Part shown: positions 1 to 5,069 of the stretch, piece by piece
Layout: each line of letters begins with the position of its first letter
Numbering within the stretch: the stretch's first letter is position 1
Origin: Thiotrichaceae bacterium
GTDB lineage: Bacteria; Pseudomonadota; Gammaproteobacteria; Thiotrichales; Thiotrichaceae
Length of the DNA stretch: 5,069 nt
Reading direction: 5' to 3'
Assembly: GCA_026992705.1 (NCBI GenBank)
Contig: JALWYT010000136.1
Span: 1-5,069, forward strand
Translations under genes and position numbers: made by a program
Notes under the pieces: generated by a model
The model's database searches: none
What the model was told of the DNA's origin: nothing
The model's input: only the letters and a program-made list of their open reading frames with translations

Positions 1-34
1 CCTACTTATAACCTGCAAGAAAATTGTTTTCATG

Positions 35-63
35 TTTCCACATAATAGGAAATAACGTATATT
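35..63 (+). promoter_or_regulatory. Weak candidate sigma-70 promoter upstream of rluC
   Basis: A TTTCCA box (35-40, 4 of 6 matches to TTGACA) and a TATATT box (58-63, 5 of 6 matches to TATAAT) are separated by exactly 17 nt. Transcription would then start close to position 70, at the rluC ATG itself, giving a leaderless or nearly leaderless mRNA. In AT-rich DNA such a pair can arise by chance, and the true promoter may lie left of the window. Confidence 0.22.
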
Positions 64-69
64 TCAGGC

Positions 70-1029
70 ATGTCTGAATCTGCAAATAATACACAACGAA
101 GTAAAGTACAATTTCATACGGTGACTGAGCATGAAAGCGGGCAGCGGATTGATAATTTCTTAATGAAAAAATTCAAAGCTCTGCCTAAAAGTATGGTTTA
201 CCGCATTTTACGCAAGGGCGAAGTGCGTATTGATAAGAAGCGTGCAAAGCCTAATGTTAAGATTCAAACAGGTCATATTATTCGCATTCCTCCCTTGAAT
301 TTGCCTGATAAAAAACAAGCAAAGCAAGCTCCAAATTATTTATTGAAGCAGGTAGAGCAGGCTATTTTACAAGAAGATGAGCATATTATTTTTATCAATA
401 AGCCCTCTGGCTTGGCGGTGCATGGCGGAAGTGGTGTGGATTTCGGTTTAATTGAGGTGTTTCGGCAGCTACGCCCTACCATGGAATATGTTGAATTAGT
501 GCATCGTTTAGATAAGCAAACCAGTGGCATCGTGATGCTGGCTAAGGATCGTCAAACACTTCAGCAATTACATGAGCTACTTAGGGGGGATGATGCTCAA
601 GAGCGAATTGAAAAACATTATCAAACGTTGGTATTAGGGCGATGGAATTTAGGGCGGAGACAAGTCAATCTTGAGCTGGAACGTCAACAAGGGAAGTTGA
701 AAAAAGTTGCAGTGAAAAAAGGCGGCAAGTTATCGAGCAGTATTTTTAGTTTGTCAAAATTATATGGCAAAGAGAGTTTGCTAGATGTGCAGATTTTAAC
801 AGGACGGATGCATCAAATAAGAACTCAGCTTGCTTATTTAGGCTTTCCTATTTTGGGTGATGATCGTTATGGTGATTATAAAGCGAATCATTTCTATCGA
901 AAGAAGGGTTTAAAACGCTTGTTTTTACATGCGGCTGAGATTAAATTTCAACTTCCATTGACGGGAAGGCTGTATCATTTACAGGCTCCATTGCCACAGG
1001 ATTTAGTTTCTTTTTTGGACAAACTATAA
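70..1029 (+). CDS. rluC: 23S rRNA pseudouridine synthase RluC
   Basis: Isomerises uridines to pseudouridine in 23S rRNA; E. coli RluC modifies positions 955, 2504 and 2580, near the peptidyl transferase centre. An N-terminal S4 RNA-binding domain (about residues 24-75, with GQRIDNFL and PKSMVYRILRKGEVRI) is followed by the RsuA/RluA catalytic domain (about 100-310). The signature HRLDKQTSG is at 145-153 with catalytic Asp148; LTGRMHQIR (243-251) and RLFLHA (283-288) are the other family motifs. VHGGSG (117-122) is typical of RluC. The length of 319 aa equals E. coli RluC. The ATG at 70 is chosen because it gives this family length, but it lacks a well-placed Shine-Dalgarno: an AGG lies only 1 nt before it, and an AGGA at 47-50 is too far. 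A GTG at 121 is an alternative that would cut 17 poorly conserved residues. It is first in a tight operon with the HAD gene. Family assignment is secure; exact target uridines are inferred. Confidence 0.96.
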   Translation: MSESANNTQRSKVQFHTVTEHESGQRIDNFLMKKFKALPKSMVYRILRKGEVRIDKKRAKPNVKIQTGHIIRIPPLNLPDKKQAKQAPNYLLKQVEQAILQEDEHIIFINKPSGLAVHGGSGVDFGLIEVFRQLRPTMEYVELVHRLDKQTSGIVMLAKDRQTLQQLHELLRGDDAQERIEKHYQTLVLGRWNLGRRQVNLELERQQGKLKKVAVKKGGKLSSSIFSLSKLYGKESLLDVQILTGRMHQIRTQLAYLGFPILGDDRYGDYKANHFYRKKGLKRLFLHAAEIKFQLPLTGRLYHLQAPLPQDLVSFLDKL

Positions 1030-1688
1030 TGAATAAAAAGTACAAATTACTAATTTTCGATTGGGATGGAACGCTGATTGATTCAGAAGCAACAATCGTT
1101 AGTTGTATGCAGCAAGCCATTGAGCAAGAGGGGTTAGAAGAACGCTCAGCCGATGAGATTAAAAATATTATCGGCTTAGGTTTAGAAGAAGCAATTCAAC
1201 GCCTATACCCTGAAGCTGATGAATTTATGGTCAATACGTTGGTCAATCGCTACCGTGCATACTTTTTTTCTGACGATGCACCGCAAAGTCAGCTATTTTC
1301 TGGGGTTGCAGAAACGATTGAGGCATTGAGTGATGCGGGCTTTTTACTCGCTATTGCAACGGGAAAATCACGCCGAGGTTTGGATAAAGAACTCGCATGT
1401 TCAGGTTTAGAGGATTATTTCCCCATTACTCGCACCGCCGAAGAAACCTTTTCTAAACCACATCCGATGATGCTAGATGAAATACTGGTTGATTATAATG
1501 TGGATGTCGAAAATGCCCTAATGATTGGTGATAGTGAATATGATTTGCAGATGGCGAATAATATCGCTATGGACTCGTTAGCGGTAACATGCGGTGTGCA
1601 TGATCGTGAGCAATTACTTGAGCAAAATCCAGTTGGTTTATTGTATTCCGTTACAGAAATCCCAGACTGGTTAAACGATGATTATTAA
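1029..1688 (+). CDS. HAD-superfamily (subfamily IA) phosphatase, phosphoglycolate phosphatase-like
   Basis: A cytoplasmic Mg2+-dependent phosphohydrolase of 219 aa. All four HAD motifs are present: motif I DWDGT at 11-15 (nucleophile Asp11, acid/base Asp13), motif II Thr111 in ATGKS, motif III Lys143 in FSKPHP, and motif IV GDSEYD at 167-172 (metal-binding Asp168 and Asp172). An alpha-helical cap (about residues 20-85) lies between motifs I and II, as in Gph/PgmB-like enzymes. The length is normal for the family. The ATG overlaps the rluC stop codon by one base (TAATG), with a GGA at 1017-1019 inside rluC as ribosome-binding core, so translation is probably coupled to rluC. The same HAD gene sits between rluC and the S49 protease gene in Pseudomonas. 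The substrate cannot be read from the sequence; phosphoglycolate, a nucleotide or a sugar phosphate are all possible, so no gene symbol is given. Confidence 0.9.
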   Translation: MNKKYKLLIFDWDGTLIDSEATIVSCMQQAIEQEGLEERSADEIKNIIGLGLEEAIQRLYPEADEFMVNTLVNRYRAYFFSDDAPQSQLFSGVAETIEALSDAGFLLAIATGKSRRGLDKELACSGLEDYFPITRTAEETFSKPHPMMLDEILVDYNVDVENALMIGDSEYDLQMANNIAMDSLAVTCGVHDREQLLEQNPVGLLYSVTEIPDWLNDDY

Positions 1689-1693
1689 GATAT

Positions 1694-1699
1694 TAAGGA
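1694..1699 (+). promoter_or_regulatory. Ribosome-binding site of the S49 protease gene
   Basis: TAAGGA lies 4 nt before the ATG at 1704, in the 15-nt gap after the HAD stop codon. The spacing is somewhat short, but this is the best Shine-Dalgarno of the three-gene operon and fixes the start of the protease gene. Confidence 0.7.
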
Positions 1700-1703
1700 T
1701 AAA

Positions 1704-2657
1704 ATGAAAGAGCAAAATCAAGATGCCATTGAAGCATTAAAAACCATCGCCCTTGAGGGATTAAAAGAACAAAAACGAGCAAGACGTTGGGGAATATTTT
1801 TCAAACTTGCCATGCTTGCTTATGTCTTATTTCTTGTAGTCGCTATGCTTGGCGGAGTAAAAGGAAAGTCAGTTATTACCGCTGATAAAATCACTGCGGC
1901 TGTGGATATTAATGGCGTTATTATGGATGGCGGTGATGTGAGTGCGGACAATGTAATCCCTAGTTTACAAGAAGCATTTGAAGATAAACGTACAAAAGGG
2001 GTGATTTTGCGTATTAATAGCCCTGGTGGAAGTCCTGTTCAAGCGGGTTATATCAATGATGAAATTTATCGACTCAAGTCAAAGTATAAAAATATCCCCG
2101 TCTATGCGGTTGTTTCCGATATTTGTGCCTCAGGTGGCTACTACATCGCAGTGGCGGCAGATAATATTTATGTTGATAAAGCAAGTATTGTTGGTTCAAT
2201 TGGTGTACGTATGGATGCTTTTGGCTTCCAAGAAGCAATGAAAAAGCTGGGTATTGAACGTCGTTTGATAACAGCCGGTGAACATAAGGGCATACTGGAT
2301 CCATTTTCACCGCTTAAGGAAAATGAAGTTCAACATCTTAAGACTATGCTAGCTCGTACCCATAAACAGTTTATTGATGTGGTTAAAAAAGGTCGTGGTA
2401 AGCGGTTAGCCGATAATCCTGATTTATTTACAGGTTTATTCTGGACAGGAGAAGATGCTATTAAGCTCGGTTTAGCGGACAAGCTCGGTAGTGATACTTA
2501 TATTGCTAGAGAAGTGATTGGGGCAGAGGATATTGTGAACTTCACCGCAGAAAAAGATGTCTTTGAAAAGTTAGCTGAGCGGGTGAGTACCTCAGTGAGT
2601 ACCGCAATCAGTGATACATTAGTTAAGCTCAGTGCAGAAAAGCCTAGAATGTACTAA
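1704..2657 (+). CDS. S49 family membrane-anchored serine protease (short SppA-like signal peptide peptidase)
   Basis: Predicted to cut residual signal peptides or membrane protein fragments at the periplasmic face of the inner membrane. The 317-aa protein starts with a charged cytoplasmic segment (KEQKRARR at 21-28), then one transmembrane helix (about 30-51), then a single S49 domain. INSPGGS (105-111 region) is the conserved strand-turn near the active site. The nucleophile is Ser143 in CASGGYY and the general base is Lys195 in GEHKGILDPF; their 52-residue spacing equals that of Bacillus SppA (Ser147/Lys199). The length matches the short, one-domain SppA type rather than the about 618-aa two-domain E. 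coli SppA. The C-terminus carries a 12-bp-period duplication (GTGAGTACC at 2583-2591 and 2595-2603) encoding VST twice. It is the third gene of the rluC operon, as in Pseudomonas. SohB is a less likely alternative because of the operon position. Confidence 0.92.
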   Translation: MKEQNQDAIEALKTIALEGLKEQKRARRWGIFFKLAMLAYVLFLVVAMLGGVKGKSVITADKITAAVDINGVIMDGGDVSADNVIPSLQEAFEDKRTKGVILRINSPGGSPVQAGYINDEIYRLKSKYKNIPVYAVVSDICASGGYYIAVAADNIYVDKASIVGSIGVRMDAFGFQEAMKKLGIERRLITAGEHKGILDPFSPLKENEVQHLKTMLARTHKQFIDVVKKGRGKRLADNPDLFTGLFWTGEDAIKLGLADKLGSDTYIAREVIGAEDIVNFTAEKDVFEKLAERVSTSVSTAISDTLVKLSAEKPRMY

Positions 2658-2669
2658 GCTTTCTGGTTA

Positions 2670-2711
2670 ACTACTCCGTCTAATAAGTAGTGAGGTTAAT
2701 AATTAATCACT
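2670..2711. other. Weak overlapping hairpins after the S49 gene; no clear terminator
   Basis: ACTACT (2670-2675) can pair with AGTAGT (2686-2691) over a 10-nt loop. Alternatively AGTGA (2689-2693) can pair with TCACT (2707-2711), with a GG bulge and a TTAA/TTAA inner stem. The two foldings exclude each other. Neither is G/C-rich and neither is followed by a run of T, so a Rho-independent terminator is not supported. The rest of 2712-2758 shows nothing recognisable. Confidence 0.3.
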
Positions 2712-2764
2712 TACTAGCTTGCATGTAAATTACCCTGAGTATCACGTTTATCGAAGTCCTTAAA

Positions 2765-2796
2765 TCCCTTGGGGGGTTATTTCCCGCCCCTTGGGG
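2765..2796. repeat. G/C-rich imperfect inverted repeat (hairpin A of the intergenic block)
   Basis: Two copies of CCCTTGGGG (2766-2774 and 2788-2796) form the arms of an imperfect stem: CCC (2766-2768) with GGG (2793-2795), a TT/TT mismatch, then GGGG (2771-2774) with CCCC (2787-2790). Each copy is itself nearly self-complementary. The stem stands out sharply from the AT-rich surroundings. It is followed on the plus strand by an A-rich stretch (2799-2816), not by T residues, so it is a poor plus-strand terminator. A structural or dispersed repeat seems more likely. No copy is present elsewhere in this window. Confidence 0.5.
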
Positions 2797-2812
2797 CGAA
2801 AAATTAAAAAAT

Positions 2813-2887
2813 AATTCCGCTTAATACCCCGCTTTCGAGTGAAATGAGAAAGTCGAGCGTAAGCGAGAGAGCTTGTTCTGGGGAATT
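2813..2887. repeat. Inverted-repeat-bounded unit with nested small hairpins (candidate dispersed repeat)
   Basis: AATTCC (2813-2818) and GGAATT (2882-2887) are perfect inverted ends, with CCCC (2827-2830) and GGGG (2880-2883) as a second complementary pair inside or overlapping them. Within the unit, CTTTC (2832-2836) can pair with GAAAG (2848-2852), AAGC (2861-2864) with GCTT (2871-2874), and TCGAG occurs twice (2835-2839, 2853-2857). Such nested short palindromes in non-coding DNA resemble REP/BIME or MITE-like elements. Together with hairpin A it forms one block of about 120 bp. Only a genome-wide copy count can show whether it is a repeat family. Confidence 0.4.
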
Positions 2888-2900
2888 TGATTTTATATTT

Positions 2901-2906
2901 GAGGAA
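2901..2906 (+). promoter_or_regulatory. Ribosome-binding site that sets the M48 lipoprotein start
   Basis: GAGGAA lies 4 nt before the ATG at 2911 and 7 nt before the ATG at 2914. This strong site lies inside the longest open frame, which opens with TTG at 2887, and so rules out that TTG as the start. Confidence 0.75.
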
Positions 2907-2910
2907 CATA

Positions 2911-3729
2911 ATGATGTTTGAACGATTACGAAACCTTGCCGTTACACTGTTATTTTTAGGTATACTATCAGGTTGTACGACAGTATCGGGACCGACCAAG
3001 AATTTTAACCCTAATGTTATTCCGACTGCAGCCATACCACAACAAGCTAGTGTTGCTGAAACAAGACAAGTCATTATTCAAGAACTTGGTCAAAAACAAG
3101 GGATGGCATTATCCACTTCAGGACCAGCCTATCAGCGTGTAAATAATTTAGTGCGTCGCTTGTCACAGGCAGCAGGATTAAATGGTTTTAGTTACCCTGT
3201 CGTCATTGCAGATGCAAGGGATAAAGTAAATGCTATGGCTGTTAATGGTAATACTATAGTTGTTTATAAAGAATTATTAAAACGAGTTCCAAAGGATTCA
3301 GAGTTAGCGGCTGTTGTAAGTCACGAAGTTGCACATATTTTATTGAAACACCATGCTGATAATACCGTAAAAAATCGTTCAGTACTAGTTGGTGTAGGAG
3401 CTAGTGTACTAGGTAATCTTGCTACTTCTCGATGGGGAGCGGATACGGGTAGGTTAGCAAGAGATATTGCTGGAACATTGGGGCAAGGCTATTTTGTTAA
3501 TTCATATAGTAGAGGAATGGAATATGAAGCAGACCATACAGGAATGCTATTAATGGCAAAAGCAGGCTATGATCCTCGTGGGGCTATTTCATTTTGGAGA
3601 CGTGCAAATCAAATTTTTGGTACAGCAGGTAATAGTGCTGAATTTTTAAGTACACATCCCTCAGAAGGGCATCGTTTAGCTAGATTAGAGCAAATATTAC
3701 CTACTGCATTACAATATTATCGTCATTAA
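2911..3729 (+). CDS. M48 family zinc metalloprotease lipoprotein (LoiP/BepA-like)
   Basis: A periplasm-facing, membrane-anchored metalloprotease, probably acting in envelope protein quality control like E. coli LoiP, YcaL and BepA. Numbering from the ATG at 2914 (271 aa), residues 1-21 form a lipoprotein signal peptide with two Arg, a hydrophobic core and lipobox LSGC, with lipidation at Cys21. The zinc site is complete: SHEVAH with His137, Glu138 and His141, and third ligand Glu203 in the EYEAD motif at 203-207. His248 in THPS corresponds to the BepA His246 position. The BepA TPR region is absent, so LoiP/YcaL size (about 250 aa) is the closer match. ATG 2911 or 2914 is preferred over the upstream TTG at 2887 because of GAGGAA at 2901-2906; 2914 has the better spacing. 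Residue +2 after Cys is Thr, so outer-membrane sorting is expected under the E. coli rule. The repeat block separates it from the rluC operon. Confidence 0.92.
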   Translation: MMFERLRNLAVTLLFLGILSGCTTVSGPTKNFNPNVIPTAAIPQQASVAETRQVIIQELGQKQGMALSTSGPAYQRVNNLVRRLSQAAGLNGFSYPVVIADARDKVNAMAVNGNTIVVYKELLKRVPKDSELAAVVSHEVAHILLKHHADNTVKNRSVLVGVGASVLGNLATSRWGADTGRLARDIAGTLGQGYFVNSYSRGMEYEADHTGMLLMAKAGYDPRGAISFWRRANQIFGTAGNSAEFLSTHPSEGHRLARLEQILPTALQYYRH

Positions 3730-3828
3730 ATATTATATGATAGTGTTATCAGGATACATGTGCAAGTTTGATTAGTCACATGCTCTATTGCATGTATCCT
3801 ATACTTCCTTAATAGTATTAAATATTAT
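3726..3828. repeat. 11-bp direct repeat bracketing the convergent intergenic region
   Basis: TTAAATATTAT occurs at 3726-3736 and again at 3818-3828. The first copy contains the M48 stop codon (3727-3729) and the second contains, in reverse, the stop codon of the minus-strand VWA gene (3818-3820). The arrangement could be a target-site-like duplication around an 81-bp insert or a chance match in AT-rich DNA. Confidence 0.4.
3751..3800. terminator. 10-bp inverted repeat between convergent genes, possible bidirectional terminator
   Basis: AGGATACATG (3751-3760) and CATGTATCCT (3791-3800) are perfectly complementary around a 30-nt spacer, extendable by two G-U pairs in RNA. A competing shorter stem, CATGTG (3757-3762) with CACATG (3777-3782), uses part of the same arm. 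It sits between the 3' ends of two converging genes, where a shared terminator is expected. The lack of a T-run on either side and the large loop argue against a classical intrinsic terminator. Confidence 0.4.
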
Positions 3829-5069
3829 TCGTCAAGCGTGCATAAAGTAATGGTAATTTCTTTGGTAAATCTTCGGCTTTTTTGATAAAGGCGTAGGCAT
3901 TTTTTCCGAATAAATAGGGTAGATAGTCTTCGGCTTGTTCGTCAATGGTGACGCAGAAGGGTTTGATGCCTAGTTTTTTGGCTTCAAGCCGTGCCATGCG
4001 GGTGTCTTCTATGCCGTAGCGTCCTTCGTATTTGTCGAGGTCGTTGGGTTTGCCGTCGGTGAGTAGTAGCAGTAATTTTTGTTCGGCGGTTTCTTTTTCT
4101 AAGAGCTGACTGGCATAGCGAATGGCGGCTCCCATACGGGTGTAATAGCCAGGTTTGCAAGCGGTGATGCGTCCACGAATGTTATTATCATAGCTTTCAT
4201 CAAACTTTTTAATTTGATGAAAACGAATATGGCTGCGATGCCTTGATGAAAAACCATACAAGGCAAAACGGTCTTGTGTGCTGTGCAAAGCTTCGGCAAA
4301 TAAGAATAAGCTATCTTGAATAACGTCGATAATACGAGCATCGTTATTAATCCATGTGTCGGTTGATAGCGATAAATCCGCCAATAAGAGACACGATAAA
4401 TCACGCTCTTGGTTATGAAAACGGCGATAGACTGCCATTTCGCTTTGCATTCGCCCTAATTTTCGTTCCGTTAACTGAGAAATATAGTTATCGATATCCA
4501 ATTCAGTGCCTTCATATTGGCGGTTAAGCCAGATGCGTTTGGGGCATAGGATTTCTAATTGTCGGCGTAATTGATGGGCATGTGGGCGAAGTTTTTCAGG
4601 CAGTTGTGTATCACTGGCATCACGAGCTAGCATGACTTGTAAGCGGCAGTGACCTGCTTGTAATTGCTGCTTTTTGTAATCCCATTCGGGTAGAGGAATA
4701 CCATCGCCTAGTACAATGTCATCATAGGCGGCAGAGGGTAAATCTAAATCAAATTTGAGTTTAGAGGGCGGGCGTTTGTCGGTATGGGCAACCGTAATGA
4801 CATCTATATCATCGGCTGTGCGAAGAGCGTCCTCGTCATCATCGTCGTCTGTTGTGCGGTCAACTTTTGCGTATTCACTCCAGCTAAATAAAGATTCCAA
4901 GCGGAAAGTTAATAAGCCGCTTTTGCCATCGGGTTCTTCAGTCCGCTCGGCTTTGCGGCGTTTGCGATCAGCTTGTTGTTGTTTGCTGCTATTTGTATTG
5001 TCAGGCTCCGTTATCTCGGTGGGTTTGGTTTTTAATATTTCACCTTGTTGCATAGGAGCAGGGTATAAC
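3818..5069 (-). CDS. NorD/CbbO-family VWA-domain activator protein, 5' end beyond the window
   Basis: Members of this family work with a MoxR-type AAA+ ATPase to activate a metalloenzyme: NorD with NorQ for nitric oxide reductase, CbbO with CbbQ for Rubisco. Numbering from the Met at 5053, residues 1-100 are a charged low-complexity linker with an acidic run DDDDDED (69-75). The family motif LPEWDY is at 121-126 and EGTELDID at 181-188. The VWA domain (about 218-405) has a complete MIDAS: D226-x-S228-x-S230, Thr305 and Asp333 in TDGKPNDLD. EGRYGIEDTR (343-352) and YLPYLFG (377-383) are hallmarks of the family. The ATG at 5053 is unlikely to be the real start: it has no Shine-Dalgarno, the frame stays open to the right edge, and the family usually has 200 or more residues of helical N-terminal domain ahead of this linker. 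It converges on the M48 gene. NorD and CbbO cannot be separated without the missing part and neighbours. Confidence 0.88.
   Translation of the reverse strand, partial: LYPAPMQQGEILKTKPTEITEPDNTNSSKQQQADRKRRKAERTEEPDGKSGLLTFRLESLFSWSEYAKVDRTTDDDDDEDALRTADDIDVITVAHTDKRPPSKLKFDLDLPSAAYDDIVLGDGIPLPEWDYKKQQLQAGHCRLQVMLARDASDTQLPEKLRPHAHQLRRQLEILCPKRIWLNRQYEGTELDIDNYISQLTERKLGRMQSEMAVYRRFHNQERDLSCLLLADLSLSTDTWINNDARIIDVIQDSLFLFAEALHSTQDRFALYGFSSRHRSHIRFHQIKKFDESYDNNIRGRITACKPGYYTRMGAAIRYASQLLEKETAEQKLLLLLTDGKPNDLDKYEGRYGIEDTRMARLEAKKLGIKPFCVTIDEQAEDYLPYLFGKNAYAFIKKAEDLPKKLPLLYARLTNNI

Noticed and set aside
336..530. Minus-strand 64-codon open frame within rluC
   Set aside because: It is antisense to the conserved RluC catalytic region and has no independent support.
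2026..2310. Two overlapping open frames (one per strand) inside the S49 gene
   Set aside because: Both overlap the catalytic core of the protease and resemble no known protein.
2765..2816. Hairpin A as a Rho-independent terminator of the rluC operon
   Set aside because: On the plus strand the hairpin is followed by A residues rather than a T-run, and the stem is interrupted by TT/TT mismatches.
2873..2899. TTGTTC/TATATT as a promoter for the M48 gene
   Set aside because: The spacer is only 15 nt, and transcription would start at about the Shine-Dalgarno at 2901-2906, leaving no usable ribosome-binding site.
2760..3074. Minus-strand open frame of 104 codons across the intergenic block and the M48 gene start
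   Set aside because: It is antisense to the M48 signal peptide and N-terminus, shows no recognisable domain, and its C-terminal part is only the translated palindromic block.
4099..4404. Minus-strand 101-codon open frame inside the VWA gene
   Set aside because: It lies in another frame within the conserved VWA domain of the same strand, which carries clear family motifs; it is a shadow frame.
5051..5053. ATG as the true start of the VWA gene
   Set aside because: There is no Shine-Dalgarno in the bases before it, the frame remains open to the window edge, and the family normally has a long N-terminal domain upstream.
1..5069. CRISPR array, tRNA/rRNA gene, transposase, toxin-antitoxin pair or defence system
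   Set aside because: No regularly spaced repeats, cloverleaf-like or rRNA sequences, or proteins of these kinds were seen; all five coding regions belong to well-known housekeeping or accessory families.

Overview
This window is ordinary chromosomal sequence, most likely from a fairly AT-rich gammaproteobacterium. The main clue is gene order. A RluC-type 23S rRNA pseudouridine synthase, a small HAD-family phosphatase and an S49 (SppA-like) membrane protease follow each other closely. The same trio occurs in Pseudomonas aeruginosa (PA2975-PA2974-PA2973), and the RluC here has the same length, 319 aa, as E. coli RluC. Envelope features (a lipobox in a LoiP/BepA-like M48 protease) fit a Gram-negative cell. 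Genus cannot be named from the sequence alone.

Layout. Positions 1-69 are the 5' flank of rluC, with one weak candidate promoter and no good Shine-Dalgarno. Positions 70-2657 form a tight plus-strand operon: rluC (70-1029), HAD phosphatase (1029-1688, 1-nt stop/start overlap) and S49 protease (1704-2657, 15-nt gap). Positions 2658-2886 (229 nt) are non-coding and hold weak hairpins followed by a compound G/C-rich inverted-repeat block that looks like a dispersed repeat. Positions 2911-3729 encode an M48 zinc metalloprotease lipoprotein. Positions 3730-3817 are a short convergent intergenic region with a 10-bp inverted repeat, flanked by an 11-bp direct repeat that covers both stop codons. On the minus strand, 5069-3818 is the C-terminal part of a NorD/CbbO-type von Willebrand A (VWA) protein with an intact MIDAS motif. 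This gene appears to run off the right edge.

How the genes fit together. The first operon joins large-subunit rRNA modification, a small phosphatase of unknown substrate and a membrane-anchored signal-peptide-peptidase-like enzyme. The M48 lipoprotein is a second envelope-facing protease, probably in outer-membrane protein quality control, but the repeat block separates it from the operon and it need not be co-transcribed. The VWA gene belongs to an unrelated convergent unit, presumably with a MoxR-type AAA+ partner (NorQ or CbbQ) beyond the window, activating either nitric oxide reductase or Rubisco.

I found no tRNA, rRNA, CRISPR array, transposase or convincing new system. The points most worth a second look are the two non-coding repeat structures and the identity of the truncated VWA gene.
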